Below are positions 45,215-55,264 of a stretch of 64,000 bases of DNA, piece after piece (position 1 is the first letter of the stretch; each line of letters starts with the position of its first letter). The stretch covers positions 186,001-250,000 of the forward strand of contig CP074386.1 in NCBI GenBank assembly GCA_022041995.1. Direction: 5' to 3'. The notes below the pieces were generated by a model. The model searched no databases and had not been told where the DNA came from. It saw only the letters and a program-made list of their open reading frames with translations. Source of the DNA: Cupriavidus necator (GTDB lineage: Bacteria > Pseudomonadota > Gammaproteobacteria > Burkholderiales > Burkholderiaceae). A program made the translations under genes and the position numbers.

Positions 45215-48200
45215 TCAAGACTGATGAGCAGGGGCCCGAATTGAATTCGCCCAAGGATGGGGGAACGGGCACCTGAGCCGGCGAGGCACCCGCCAGGGGG
45301 GGTCGTGCAGGCCGCTCAGCACGTCCGGTGCGCGCGGGGGGGGGCCCCAGTTGCTGCGAACAGCATGGCCAGGATCGGGGGCCGGGTGTGTCACGGCAGG
45401 CGCGCTCCGCGTGGCACCGTGCGGCCCGTAGGGTTGCCCGGTGTCCAGGTCGGAGCTGCGTGCTTGATCCGCGGCTGCGCCGCGATACGGCTGGTTCATC
45501 GGGCCGCCAGGCCTCTCGTCGGCAATGGATGGTTCCGCATAGAGATCGAAGGACAGGATCATCTCGATGCCCTGCGGGGGCGCCACGCGGGCTGCCGCGT
45601 CGCGCAGGTCCTGCTCCAGCGTCCCGCGCGGCACCGCATCAGGCGACAGTTGGCGCAGCCTTTCGTAGGTCCGGTGACCCTTCTCCTTGGCCTTCAGGCT
45701 ATCACGGGTGTGGAACTGGATTTCCCAGTCGGCGTCTTCGCCCTCAACGCGGGTGCGCACGTTCACATTCAGGCCAGCATAGCCGGTGCCCTCCCGGGTA
45801 AAGCTGTTGTTCACGCGCATGACCGTCATGCCGGCCCTTTGCAGACTGGTCAGGATCCTCCGGGCGTCCATGGCAAATCTCTCTGCACCGAGGATCACCT
45901 CATAGCGCAGACCATCGCGTACCCGCCTGGCGGCCTCCTGCGGTGTTTGCAGGCCCTGCTCGCGCTGTATCCGGGCAAGCTTCTCTTCAATGCTTTTCTT
46001 CTTCTTAAAGATAAACCTGCGCCAGCCGCCACCGTCCATGTCCGCGCGCAACTTCGCGCCGTGGTGCTCCAGCGCCTGCTGCAGCACAGGCCAGACCGCA
46101 CCCTCGAGACGTTCAGCCTGGCTTCTGATCTGCTGGGCCAGTTGCGCAAGGGGGGCAGGCACGCGCGGCGTGGCTGACGCCTGGGGCCGCGGCTGCACCT
46201 TCAATACCGTTTCCGGCTCCCAGTCCACGATATCTTCCACCCCCGCAGGAACGGGTAATGCACGGAAGGCCTCGCGCGCTGGCCCGAGCAACTTCCAGAT
46301 CTCGTCGCCGGAGGCGCCATCGAATCCACGTCGTTGCGCCTGCTTGTACAGGTCGTGGTACTTCTCCTTGCATCTGAACGTTTGCTCTGTATGAAACTGG
46401 ATTTCCCATGCGATGCCGTTTGGCTCCTTCAGCGTGACGCTCACCGCCTGGAAAGGGCTGCGGCCCCGCAGGAAGTGATTCGTGCGCCGGATCAGAGTAT
46501 GCGCCTTCGCGAGCTGCGCCATGATCTGGCGATAGTCCCCCATAAACGTATCCGCGGGCAGCACCACACTGTAGCGCAGCGCATCGTTGACCAGCGCGCT
46601 GGCCTGGGCCAGGGTCCGGGGCGGCACTCCACCAATCAGCCGGGCCAGCTTGTCCTGCAGCGAGCGCGGCGACTTCAGCCTGTTCTTCTGTTCGCCCGCC
46701 AGACCCGCCCGCGCGTGTCCGGGCTCACTGCACCCGTTCACGATGTCCTGCAGCCTCATCGTGATCCCCGGCTCGGCCAAACGGGCCCGTTCATTGAGCG
46801 CCAGCGCCTCTTGCTCAAGCGCCTCCCGGGAAACCTCCTGCGCCCGTTCGGCCGGCGTAGCCGGTACGCTGAGCAGCTCCGCCTGCTGCAGCGCCCGGAC
46901 GGCGTCCTGCATGACACCCGCTGCCATCGTTGGCATCTGCCGCAGCGCAGCGTCTGCCCACTGTGGATCGAAGCGCCCGTGCCGTATTTCCGCCAACGTC
47001 GGCTTGCTGTACGGTACCCGACGCAGACGGTCGGGATACCGGCGTTCAGCCATTTCGCAACTCTCGATCACGCTTGTAAAGAGATCGGTGCCCGTGTCCG
47101 ACTTCAGCGCGTCGGTGCCCACCTTTATGGCTATCGTAAACAGGTTGCGCATGGACAGCTCCGGCTCGCCCGGCACCAGCCCCGGCTGCCCCTCGGGGAA
47201 CGCCGTACGCGACAGACGGCACACCGGGTAGTTGTCCAGCACCGCGTGCACACGCCCGGCCGTGTCGTCTGCCTGCTCATAGGCGCTCGCAAGTGCGGGG
47301 AACCCCTGCGCCAGCGCGGACGGAAGCTGCGGTGCCTGGACGCTGTCCCTGCCCAGCTGCATACACAGCTCATACAGCAGTTTCGCCGCCTCGCACGCTT
47401 GCGGCTCATGGGCTCGGTCAATCGCCTCATGCGCCTGCACCTGCAACTGCTGCAGCGCTGGTGCATCCTTGTCCCCCTGCAGCCGCCTGCGCAGTCCGTT
47501 GCGCAAATCACGCGCCACGCCGTCGTAGGTGCCGAACATCATGTTTCGCGCCATGGCCTCGCGCAGCTCATCTGGCTGCGCGAGAAAGCGCATGGCGAGC
47601 GTGGCGGCTTTACCCAGCAACGCGCCCCCCCGCTGCTCGGCCATAATTTCGCGCGCCCGTCCCGCCTGGTAGCGGCCCCGTTCATCGATGGCCGGATGCG
47701 CAGTCTTGGGCGGCTTGAACGAGCGCTCCTCGCCCCGTCGCGCCTGGCGCGACTGCATGACGCGACCGATGTGGCCCACGAGAGCCGGATAGCCCGCATA
47801 GACGAACGCATCGTCCCCGTCCGTGTCCATGCTCCGCTTGCGCAGCTCCGCAATCGGGATTGCCCCAAGCCGCCCAGGCAGCAGCACGTCCTTGACTCGC
47901 AGGCTGCCCGTGCTGAACATCTGCTGCGGCAGCGTGTCGCGCTCGCGCCGGCTCTTCCAGCGCGACAGCGTCTTCAGGTCCTCCCGCGAACAGGCCAGGT
48001 GCAGCCCCTGGTGGTCCGGATCCGGCGACCAGTAGCCCGGCGGCGGGATGATCAGCATGCCCTTGCTGTGCAACATGTCGGCGCCCGTGCCCGAATCCTC
48101 ATCGAATCCCGTATAGCTGTACTGGATGGCGAAGCACTGGTCCAGAAACTGGGCCGTCACGTCCTCCTGATCGGGCGTAACGACCTGCGCGGCCGCAATG

Positions 48201-50155
48201 GGCAACAGGTTCTCCTTATCGTACGGCGGTTTGCCCACCAGCACATCGCCCTGCAACTGCGCAAAGCCCGGCAGCGGAATCGTCGGCAGATACAGCCTGT
48301 CGTCAGCCGAGGGGACCGCGCGGATGCGCCGCCCCTGGTAGCCGCCGCTGACGGCCAGTTGGTACAGCGTCAGGCAGTCCACCGCCTGCGATGCGTGCCG
48401 GTCCACCCCGTTCAGCCTGCGCTGCATCACCTCGCGCGCTTCGTCAAGCGCCGCCTCATCCCGCGGGAAATGCATCAGGGCCTGCGGTGGCAGCGTGTTA
48501 AATCCCGGCTGCTGCCCATCCACCAGCTTTTGCTGTGCCTCGTCGCCCCGTGCCTCCCTGACTGCCTCCCATGCCTCGATATGTTCGCGCACCACCGGAA
48601 TGCGCATCGCCACGTCCCATCTCAGAAACCCGCAGCCGTCATTTGGACAGAGCGCGATGCGCTCGTGGTGTGGCCCTTGAAGCCTGAAGGGGTGCTGCGG
48701 CCCGGCCACGTCCTCAAACCAGCCCAGCCGCAACGTGCCCTCCACCACATGGTCAGGTGGCACCATCTCCATGAGCGCGCGTTGCATGCGCGACCAGTCC
48801 TCGCGCTGCGGCGCCAGCTTCTGCGCCAGTTCCATGAAGGCGCTGCCTGGGGCACTGTCGGCATACCGCACTGCCGGCAGCACCGAAGCAGACGCGCTGC
48901 GGCCGGCGGCGATGTCCCGGGCTGACTTCCGCCGCCCCCGTGTCAGGCGGCTGCCGCCAAACATGTCGAAGCGCCAAGGCTCGTCTTTGTACTGGAACGT
49001 GCGCGCGAGCATGAAGGCGCTTAACTCCCCAGGCAGCCGCACCTCGACCAGCGGCTGACCGGTCAGGCGTGAATAAAACGAATACGCAGGCTCCGCCCCG
49101 TCGGACGACGCGGCGGGCTCCAGCTCCCGTCCCCGCAAGTCGACCGTGACATGCGTGGTGTCGCCCCCACTCGGTTCGGGTGGTACGACGTTTCCCACCA
49201 CTGTGCGCAGGCTCTCGTGGCGCGCTGCCAGATCGAACCGGCGAGGAGGGTAACGCGTCGTGAGGGCCTCCAGATGCGCCGCGCTGGCCAGCCGCAGATC
49301 CAGCGCGTCCAGGATCGCATCATCCGCCTCGATCTGCGCAATCAAGTTCCAGCTCTTTTCCTGCAGATCCGTCTCGATGAGCGGGCGCGTCCTGTCCAGC
49401 GTCTGTCGCACCCACTGCTTCAGAGTCTCCTGGTGCGTCTTCACCGACTCACGCCCGCCGCTGATGTAGCGCGGCTTCCACTGGTGGGCCACCACGGTGT
49501 ATGCCTTGAGCACCTGATACAGTGACAGGGCCGGACAGCGCGTACCGCATGCTTCGTCGCCCTCCTTCAGGTGCAGCCCGGCACGAGCGCCTGCCCCGCC
49601 CGGGGCTTGGCGCAGATACGCGTCGATCTTGTGTTCTACGACTGGCTTCAGCGCGTCGAACGTCTGCAGGGCGCGCACCCGGTGGCGCTGCAACTGCGGG
49701 CTGCGCGCCAGCGGCAGCAGCCCCATGCACAGGGTGCCTACACTTTCCAGCGGTTCTTCGCGCAGCCGTCCTTCGAGACACAGCGTCATGACACGCTCCA
49801 GCGCCGGCGTTGCGAGCAGCCGCAGCGCGTCGTGCAGCCGCAGCTGGGCGAAAGCCTTGAGCAGCATACCCACGTGGCGGCCCTCGGCGCTGTCGAAGCG
49901 TTCCGGATACAGCTCCAGGTGCACCGCTACCCCCATCAGTACATCGCGTGCGAGAACGGCGTTCCCGTCTTCGTCCCGGCCGAGCCGCGCCAGCGCGTTG
50001 GCAATCTGGCCGGTCTGGCTGAATTCGAACGCGCTCCACTCGAGCGGAGCCCAGCCCAGGCGTGCCGCCAGACACCACGCCGCTTCATGCAGGCCGCTTT
50101 CTTGCGGCCATCGGGACAGTGCGTGGAGGGTGCTGGCCACGGCCTGCGCGTCCAT
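45215..50155 (-). CDS. SKWP effector copy 3, central region and RelA/SpoT-like modules
   Basis: Minus strand, about 1,640 residues in one frame: the last SRWP unit, the central region with KGMLIIPPPGYW and SMDTDGDDAFVYAGYP, the seven-G run read correctly (EQRGGALLG), then both RelA/SpoT-like modules (WEIQFHTEQTFRCKEKYH and WEIQFHTRDSLKAKEKGH) uninterrupted. It is thus the best-preserved C-terminal half of the three copies. The apparent start near 50155 is a frameshift scar, not a start: CCCC at 50176-50179 should be one longer, joining it to 49936-52842. The end at 45215 is also frame-shifted. Confidence 0.82.
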   Translation of the reverse strand: MDAQAVASTLHALSRWPQESGLHEAAWCLAARLGWAPLEWSAFEFSQTGQIANALARLGRDEDGNAVLARDVLMGVAVHLELYPERFDSAEGRHVGMLLKAFAQLRLHDALRLLATPALERVMTLCLEGRLREEPLESVGTLCMGLLPLARSPQLQRHRVRALQTFDALKPVVEHKIDAYLRQAPGGAGARAGLHLKEGDEACGTRCPALSLYQVLKAYTVVAHQWKPRYISGGRESVKTHQETLKQWVRQTLDRTRPLIETDLQEKSWNLIAQIEADDAILDALDLRLASAAHLEALTTRYPPRRFDLAARHESLRTVVGNVVPPEPSGGDTTHVTVDLRGRELEPAASSDGAEPAYSFYSRLTGQPLVEVRLPGELSAFMLARTFQYKDEPWRFDMFGGSRLTRGRRKSARDIAAGRSASASVLPAVRYADSAPGSAFMELAQKLAPQREDWSRMQRALMEMVPPDHVVEGTLRLGWFEDVAGPQHPFRLQGPHHERIALCPNDGCGFLRWDVAMRIPVVREHIEAWEAVREARGDEAQQKLVDGQQPGFNTLPPQALMHFPRDEAALDEAREVMQRRLNGVDRHASQAVDCLTLYQLAVSGGYQGRRIRAVPSADDRLYLPTIPLPGFAQLQGDVLVGKPPYDKENLLPIAAAQVVTPDQEDVTAQFLDQCFAIQYSYTGFDEDSGTGADMLHSKGMLIIPPPGYWSPDPDHQGLHLACSREDLKTLSRWKSRRERDTLPQQMFSTGSLRVKDVLLPGRLGAIPIAELRKRSMDTDGDDAFVYAGYPALVGHIGRVMQSRQARRGEERSFKPPKTAHPAIDERGRYQAGRAREIMAEQRGGALLGKAATLAMRFLAQPDELREAMARNMMFGTYDGVARDLRNGLRRRLQGDKDAPALQQLQVQAHEAIDRAHEPQACEAAKLLYELCMQLGRDSVQAPQLPSALAQGFPALASAYEQADDTAGRVHAVLDNYPVCRLSRTAFPEGQPGLVPGEPELSMRNLFTIAIKVGTDALKSDTGTDLFTSVIESCEMAERRYPDRLRRVPYSKPTLAEIRHGRFDPQWADAALRQMPTMAAGVMQDAVRALQQAELLSVPATPAERAQEVSREALEQEALALNERARLAEPGITMRLQDIVNGCSEPGHARAGLAGEQKNRLKSPRSLQDKLARLIGGVPPRTLAQASALVNDALRYSVVLPADTFMGDYRQIMAQLAKAHTLIRRTNHFLRGRSPFQAVSVTLKEPNGIAWEIQFHTEQTFRCKEKYHDLYKQAQRRGFDGASGDEIWKLLGPAREAFRALPVPAGVEDIVDWEPETVLKVQPRPQASATPRVPAPLAQLAQQIRSQAERLEGAVWPVLQQALEHHGAKLRADMDGGGWRRFIFKKKKSIEEKLARIQREQGLQTPQEAARRVRDGLRYEVILGAERFAMDARRILTSLQRAGMTVMRVNNSFTREGTGYAGLNVNVRTRVEGEDADWEIQFHTRDSLKAKEKGHRTYERLRQLSPDAVPRGTLEQDLRDAAARVAPPQGIEMILSFDLYAEPSIADERPGGPMNQPYRGAAADQARSSDLDTGQPYGPHGATRSAPAVTHPAPDPGHAVRSNWGPPPRAPDVLSGLHDPPWRVPRRLRCPFPHPWANSIRAPAHQS

Positions 50156-52842
50156 CGACTGGCGCAGCCGCGCATCCCCTCAGCCTCCGAGGTCAGACGA
50201 TCGGCAAGCGCCAGCGCCGCGGCGCTTGCCTCGTCCGCGTCCGGCCACTTCGAAAGCGCGTTCAGGGCGTTGGCCACATGTTTCGCCTCCATCGACTGGC
50301 ACAGCTGGGGTTCCGAGCTAACGCGCTCGGCCAGCCGCAGCGCCGCCTTACGAGCCTCTTCCTTGTCCGGCCACTTCGAAAGCGCATTGAGCGCGGTGGC
50401 CACGGCCCGCGCATCCATCGACTGGCGCAGCCGCGCATTGCCCTCAGCCTCCGAGGTCAGACGATCGGCAAGCGCCAGCGCCGCGGCGCTGGCCTCGTCC
50501 GCGTCCGGCCACTTCGAAAACGCGTTCAGGGCGTTGGCCACGGCCTGCGCCTCCATCGACTGGCACAGTTGGGGTTCCGAGCTAACGCGCTCGGCCAGCC
50601 GCAGCGCCGCCTTACGAGCCTCTTCCTTGTCCGGCCACTTCGAAAGCGCATTGAGCGCGTTGGTCACCTCCCGCGCATCCATCGACTCGCGCAGCCGCGC
50701 ATTGCCCTCAGCCTCCGAGGTCAGACGATCGGCAAGCGCCAGCGCCGCGGCGCTTGCCTCGTCCGCGTCCGGCCACTTCGAAAACGCGTTCAGGGCGTTG
50801 GCCACTGCCTGCGCGTCCATCGACTGGCACAGCTGGGGTTCCGAGCTAACGCGCTCGGCCAGCCGCAGCGCGGCGTCGCGGGCCTTGTCTTCCTCCGGCC
50901 ACTTCGAGAGCGCATTGAGCGCGTTGGCCACGGCCCGCGCGTCCATCGACTGGCACAGCTGGGGTTCCGAGCTAACGCGCTCGGCCAGCCGCAGCGCGGC
51001 GTCGCGGGCCTTGGCCTGGTTCGGCCACTTCGAAAGCGCATTGAGCGCGTTGGTCACCTCCCGCGCATCCATCGACTCGCGCAGCCGCGCATCGCCCTCA
51101 GCCTCCGAGGTCAGATGATCGGCAAGCGCCAGCGCCGCGGCACTGGCCTCGTCCGCGTCCGGCCACTTCGAGAGCGCGTTCAAGGCATTGGACACATGTT
51201 TCGCCTCCATCGACTGGCACAGCTGGGGTTCCGAGCTAACGCGCTCGGCCAGCCGCAGCGCGGCGTCGCGGGCCTTGTCTTCCTCCGGCCACTTCGAGAG
51301 CGCATTGAGCGCGGTGGCCACGGCCCGCGCCTCCATCGACTGGCACAGCTGGGGTTCCGATGTGAGGCGCCGGGCCAGGCACCGTACCGCCTCGCTGGCC
51401 CGATGCGACGCCGGCCACTTTGAGAATGCATTGAGCGCGTTGGCAACATGCGGTGCGTCCATCCGCTGGCGCAGCTTTGCGTCCGATGTCACGCGTTCGG
51501 CCAGCCGCAGCGCCGCCTGACGCGCATCGGCTTCGTCAGGCCACTTCGAGAGAGCGTTGAGCGTGATGGCCACCCCCAGCGCATTCATCGACTCGCGCAG
51601 CGGCGCGTCTGCCGCAACGCGCCTGGCCAGCTCCAGTGCGTTCTCCCCGACCCTGCCATCGTCCGACCACTTGCTCAGGGCATTGAGCAGATTTGACATA
51701 TCCTGTGCGTTCAGCCCCGGGATCAGACCATGCGATCGAAGATGCCTGACAAGACCGGACACCGCATCGCAGCACGCCGGGCGCTCCGGCGCCTTGGACA
51801 GCGCATTGCACAGCATGGCGGCTTGCCGTCCGTTCAGCCTGTGCAGCGCGCCCGGCCTCAGCAGTTCGGTCGCGATGCTTCGCAGCGCTAGCCGGCAGAT
51901 CTCGCTGTCGGCATGCTTGCTAAGCTTGTTGGCAAGATGCACATAGCTTGCAGCCGGCGCGCCCCGGCACCAGTCGGTGTCCACAAGATAGTGCGCCGCC
52001 AGTTCAACCGCCTCGCGAACGTCGTTGGCCCGCGCAGGCGGTATGTTCCTGACCTTGTTCCTGACCTGCAGTTTCTGCAAATACAAGTCCAGGAAGTGCA
52101 GGTTGTCGCCGGCATAGTCTGGGCGCAGAAAGACCAGTGCCTGCCCGTAGCCGTTGCGCTGTGCCAGCACGTTCTCCCTTGCCATCCGGATGGCAAGTTC
52201 AGGGAAATCGGCATCCTTCGCGTTGCCGGAAAGCACTTGCTGCTGCGCATACCGTTGGTTCCTGAGCTGCCGGCCGAACTCGTGTTCAGGATACGTCAGG
52301 ACTCTCCCCAGATTCCGGCTGCGGCGCTGTGGTTCGCTCGGCTCGATGCGCATCCTCGAGTGGTGCCTTTCATCCAGCGCTTCAATCGCATCGCGGGCCG
52401 GTCGCTTGCGCGATGGCGCCGCCGCGGCGATCTGATACCTCTCCATCCCGCTTGCAGCAAGGGTTGACCGCAGCTGCTGGTCCGGCAGGTTGCGCGTGCT
52501 GGGCGGCCACGACGACTGGGCCCTGCGGGGTGCATCGTCCGCTGCTCGGTCTGACACAGGCCTCCCGCTACTCGGCAAAGCGCGCAACGGATGTCCGGCA
52601 GTATCCTCGTCCCCCTGTGGCCGTGAAGCGAATGCCCTTTGCCGTTGAGGTCCGGAATAAGGCTGCATCCTGCGCTGCTGGCGACGCGCTGCCAGGTCTT
52701 CCCGCCGCGGCAACGTGTCAAGGACCGTGTCTGTCCTCCGGGACGCAGGTTCGGGCCGCGAAGTCGGGGACTGTCCGGGTGCAGCCTCGTCAATCTTCTG
52801 ATCGCCACCAGCGTCCGGACTCGCCGGGCTGCCAATTCTCAT
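49936..52842 (-). CDS. SKWP-repeat type III effector, copy 3, N-terminal part
   Basis: Starts at ATG 52842 (MRIGSPASPDAGGDQK) behind GGAGAAGGGG. It has the unstructured secretion leader, the helical N-terminal region, then 12 SKWP units before the frameshift at 50176-50179 (ASEAEG becomes ASEAEGM). A 13th, SRWP, unit is in the following frame. Whole length when joined is about 2,670 residues. The leader differs from copy 1 by only a few residues, consistent with recent duplication. Confidence 0.85.
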   Translation of the reverse strand: MRIGSPASPDAGGDQKIDEAAPGQSPTSRPEPASRRTDTVLDTLPRREDLAARRQQRRMQPYSGPQRQRAFASRPQGDEDTAGHPLRALPSSGRPVSDRAADDAPRRAQSSWPPSTRNLPDQQLRSTLAASGMERYQIAAAAPSRKRPARDAIEALDERHHSRMRIEPSEPQRRSRNLGRVLTYPEHEFGRQLRNQRYAQQQVLSGNAKDADFPELAIRMARENVLAQRNGYGQALVFLRPDYAGDNLHFLDLYLQKLQVRNKVRNIPPARANDVREAVELAAHYLVDTDWCRGAPAASYVHLANKLSKHADSEICRLALRSIATELLRPGALHRLNGRQAAMLCNALSKAPERPACCDAVSGLVRHLRSHGLIPGLNAQDMSNLLNALSKWSDDGRVGENALELARRVAADAPLRESMNALGVAITLNALSKWPDEADARQAALRLAERVTSDAKLRQRMDAPHVANALNAFSKWPASHRASEAVRCLARRLTSEPQLCQSMEARAVATALNALSKWPEEDKARDAALRLAERVSSEPQLCQSMEAKHVSNALNALSKWPDADEASAAALALADHLTSEAEGDARLRESMDAREVTNALNALSKWPNQAKARDAALRLAERVSSEPQLCQSMDARAVANALNALSKWPEEDKARDAALRLAERVSSEPQLCQSMDAQAVANALNAFSKWPDADEASAAALALADRLTSEAEGNARLRESMDAREVTNALNALSKWPDKEEARKAALRLAERVSSEPQLCQSMEAQAVANALNAFSKWPDADEASAAALALADRLTSEAEGNARLRQSMDARAVATALNALSKWPDKEEARKAALRLAERVSSEPQLCQSMEAKHVANALNALSKWPDADEASAAALALADRLTSEAEGMRGCASRWTRRPWPAPSTHCPDGRKKAACMKRRGVWRHAWAGLRSSGARSNSARPARLPTRWRGSAGTKTGTPFSHAMY
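50100..51720 (-). repeat. SKWP repeat array of copy 3 (13 units)
   Basis: Thirteen units of 126-135 bp on the minus strand, built from the same unit types as copy 1 (DKEEARK, DADEAS, EEDKAR, NQAKAR) in a different order and number. Unit shuffling between copies points to gene conversion or unequal exchange. Confidence 0.88.
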
Positions 52843-53160
52843 AGCTATGCCCCTTCTCCAGTAGTTACCTGGCAGGCTGTTAAAATAGCTCCGGCCGTTG
52901 TCATCGGATCGGGCGGGTAGACCGTTGAAACAAGAGGCCTATGTCGGGATAGTGGAATCAGGACGAGTAAGCCCAACTCAACAGCCATTACGGGGGACAA
53001 TCCGGACTCTTGAGGAAACAAGACGGGCGCATCTCATGCTGGCGGTGTCGATCAAGAGCGGAGATGGACAAGCACAGCTGGGATATCGCATTGGAGTGTT
53101 TGGCATCTTGCCAGCGTCATACTGAGGGCATCGCGACGACGCTGCAAGATGCCATCGGTG
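52843..53160 (-). promoter_or_regulatory. Leader of SKWP copy 3
   Basis: Reverse-complement counterpart of 4087-4397, with the same inverted repeat and ribosome binding site. No hrpII box seen inside it. Confidence 0.5.
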
Positions 53161-53356
53161 GACGTCGTTTTGGCACGCAGGCAAGAAGGCGTCCTGATTC
53201 TCGATAACCTGAGGGTGAATCACAGCAAGCCGTCACCTCGCATGCACCGGCTCGCACCGAACTGCAACTTCAAGGCTTTGTCGTGGGTCTGCACAGTGTT
53301 CAGAGACAGCCGAGCGTATTCGATGTTACTTTCAGCATCATTCGGTGAAAAATTCG
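53160..53356 (+). pseudogene. IS630 transposase remnant upstream of SKWP copy 3
   Basis: Plus-strand pieces GVLILDNLRVNHSK and the RCYFQHHS region, with the middle deleted as in 3890-4090. Its deletion pattern matches copy 1, so the deletion predates the block duplication. Confidence 0.68.
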
Positions 53357-53929
53357 ACCGCTTTACCAGTGCCTCGACGGCGCTGTACAGGCACTTCTCT
53401 TGTCGTGTTATGTTGCAACAACTCAGCAAGGCGTGCGCTTGCTCTGCCGTGCCCGGGGTCTGGCAGGGTCGCCAGTATAGGGGTCTTCCTCCAAATGAAA
53501 GTTGTTCCCAACGCCGATCGTTCGCACCACCGCCGGCTGGTCAGCGTCGGCAAACATGGCAAACTCCTTCGCCATCTCTCGATCAGATGACAAGTAGTGG
53601 TGTTCGCCCGAAGCAGTCACACCAGAGCTACTGAAATTCATCAGGAAATTTGCGCTTCCGCCATCTGTGGCTCCACTCCCTTTACGCTCGTTCACGAAGC
53701 CATTTCTGCGAAGAGATGACACGTGTTCGCGCTTGGTTCCATGCCAAAGAACGCTCTCCTGATAGACCCGTTTGGCAAATGGCACCAGACCATTCAAGGT
53801 CTCATTTGAATATGGTGATCGCGAAGATCCAGGCTTAGCTCTTTTCGCCTCAACGTCCGACTCATACCCATCGGAACCATAGTCGCTTGAAGCTCGCGCT
53901 CCACCACGCTTAGAAATGCAGCCGCCCAT
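53345..53929 (-). pseudogene. Small ART-like effector, inverted frameshifted copy
   Basis: From ATG 53929: MGGCISKRGGARASSDYG, identical to 3314-3901 through NNFHLEED. There GACCGCC has become GACCCC, shifting the frame to a stop at 53423 (168 residues). A further insertion (AACATAAC in place of AAAC) lies just after. The N-acylation signal, the HGT and HHYLSS motifs and the upstream hrpII box are intact, so a shortened protein could still be made. It would lack about the last 38 native residues. Confidence 0.75.
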
Positions 53930-53960
53930 GACAATTGAATACCGGTAGTGAATTTCCTCG

Positions 53961-54023
53961 ACTGTACGGACCTACAGCGTCAACGTCGCTCGATCACCGC
54001 GAAAAAATGTGCACTGACGCGAA
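53961..54023 (-). promoter_or_regulatory. hrpII / PIP box of the inverted effector copy
   Basis: On the plus strand CGAA at 54000-54003 and CGAA at 54020-54023 are 16 bases apart, i.e. TTCG-N16-TTCG on the minus strand. The -10-like TACAGT corresponds to ACTGTA at 53961-53966. One base in the spacer differs from copy 1. Confidence 0.78.
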
Positions 54024-54160
54024 ACGGATCAATGCCGTTTCATGCGGGAATGCGACGGTTCGGATGCACAACGGTGCTACGGTTCAATGTGTAAAAGCCG
54101 CGCCGCATCCCGAGCTGGTTGTGATGTGATGGACGACGGTTCTGTCGCGATAAGGAATTA

Positions 54161-55261
54161 CTCAGCAGTCGGAAATATAGGCGACAGAAGGAGCCTGGAA
54201 GAATGATCGAACGAGACACGGCTTTTGCCGGACATCCGCGAGCTGCGCCTCGATTCGCTCTTGCAGCTTTTCACCCTTTTGCAGGGGCCGCCTTGCCGCG
54301 CCAGTACGTTTGACATGACTCCACACCAATTCGTCCGGATTCAGATCCGGGGCGTAACCCGGCAGGAAATGAAGTGTGAGCTTGCCGCGCGTGGAGTCAA
54401 CGTACTCGCGCACCAGCGCCTTCTTGTGCGCGGGCAGACTGTCGAGCACCAGATGCACCGGCTTCTTGCGATGCCGCATCATCTTCTTGAGCAATTCGAC
54501 GAAAAACTCGGCGTTGAGCGCTCCCTTGTAGGTGCAAAACCAGAAGGCTCCCTTCGCATTGACCGCCGCCGCCGCGCTGATCGACTGGCGCTGACCGGGG
54601 CGCTGCACCACAGGGGTCTGGCCACGTACACCCCAGGTCTTACCATGCACCGTGTCGGCGCGAAAGCCGGACTCGTCCCAGAAGAACACTTCCGCGCCCT
54701 GCGCCTTAGCCTGACGGGCAATTGCTGGATAGGTGTCGTGCTGCCAGCGCTCGATCGCTTCGGGGTCGCGTTGGTAGGCCCGTTGCAATGGTTTCTGCGG
54801 CGTCAGCCCAAGTTTTGCCAGCAGTGCTCCCACCGCTGTCGTCCCCAGGCGCACACCAAACTTCTTCTCAATCAACTGCGCCACGATTGCGCGTGTCCAC
54901 AACCCGAAATCAAGCCCGTACTGGCGCGGATCGCGCCCATTGACCCAGCGAAAAACCTGCCGCTCCTGGGCTGGCGTCAGCGTTGGGGGCCGGCCAGTGG
55001 CCGGCGTCGAGCGCAGCGCATTGATACCCACGCCCGGTTTAAGGGCAGCGTTTATCCATTTATAGATCGTGGTGCGATTGAATCCGTAGGAGGCAATCAC
55101 GTCTGCCGGCCGCTCGCCTTCACGAACCCGCTCAATCGCCATGAGGCGAATCGCCTCCAGCGTCTGATGATCAAATGTCCGTCCGTCTCGCTTCATGCAC
55201 GATCCGACCGATGCAGGGCCCATGAAGTTCCAACTTGTCGACTAACTTACCGACCCATGAG
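54161..55261 (-). mobile_element. IS630-family element (second subtype), both ends present
   Basis: Left TTACTCAGCAGTCGG (54158 on) and right, reverse, TTACTCATGGGTCGG (from 55264) are inverted repeats that include the duplicated TA target. The same left end is found at 15079 and near 57510. Confidence 0.85.
54162..55196 (-). CDS. IS630-family transposase, complete
   Basis: About 344 residues from ATG 55196 (MKRDGRTFDHQTLEAIR). HTH ADVIASYGFNRTTIYKWI, winged region LTPAQERQVFRWVNGRDPRQ, DDE core FFWDESGFRADTVHGKTW, LVLDSLPAHKKALV and GYAPDLNPDELVWSHVKR, ending SVAYISDC. An in-frame ATG 27 bases further upstream gives a longer form, but MKRDGR matches the homologue at 16111. The stop lies inside the terminal repeat. 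Probably functional. Confidence 0.92.
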   Translation of the reverse strand: MKRDGRTFDHQTLEAIRLMAIERVREGERPADVIASYGFNRTTIYKWINAALKPGVGINALRSTPATGRPPTLTPAQERQVFRWVNGRDPRQYGLDFGLWTRAIVAQLIEKKFGVRLGTTAVGALLAKLGLTPQKPLQRAYQRDPEAIERWQHDTYPAIARQAKAQGAEVFFWDESGFRADTVHGKTWGVRGQTPVVQRPGQRQSISAAAAVNAKGAFWFCTYKGALNAEFFVELLKKMMRHRKKPVHLVLDSLPAHKKALVREYVDSTRGKLTLHFLPGYAPDLNPDELVWSHVKRTGAARRPLQKGEKLQERIEAQLADVRQKPCLVRSFFQAPSVAYISDC

Positions 55262-55264
55262 TAA

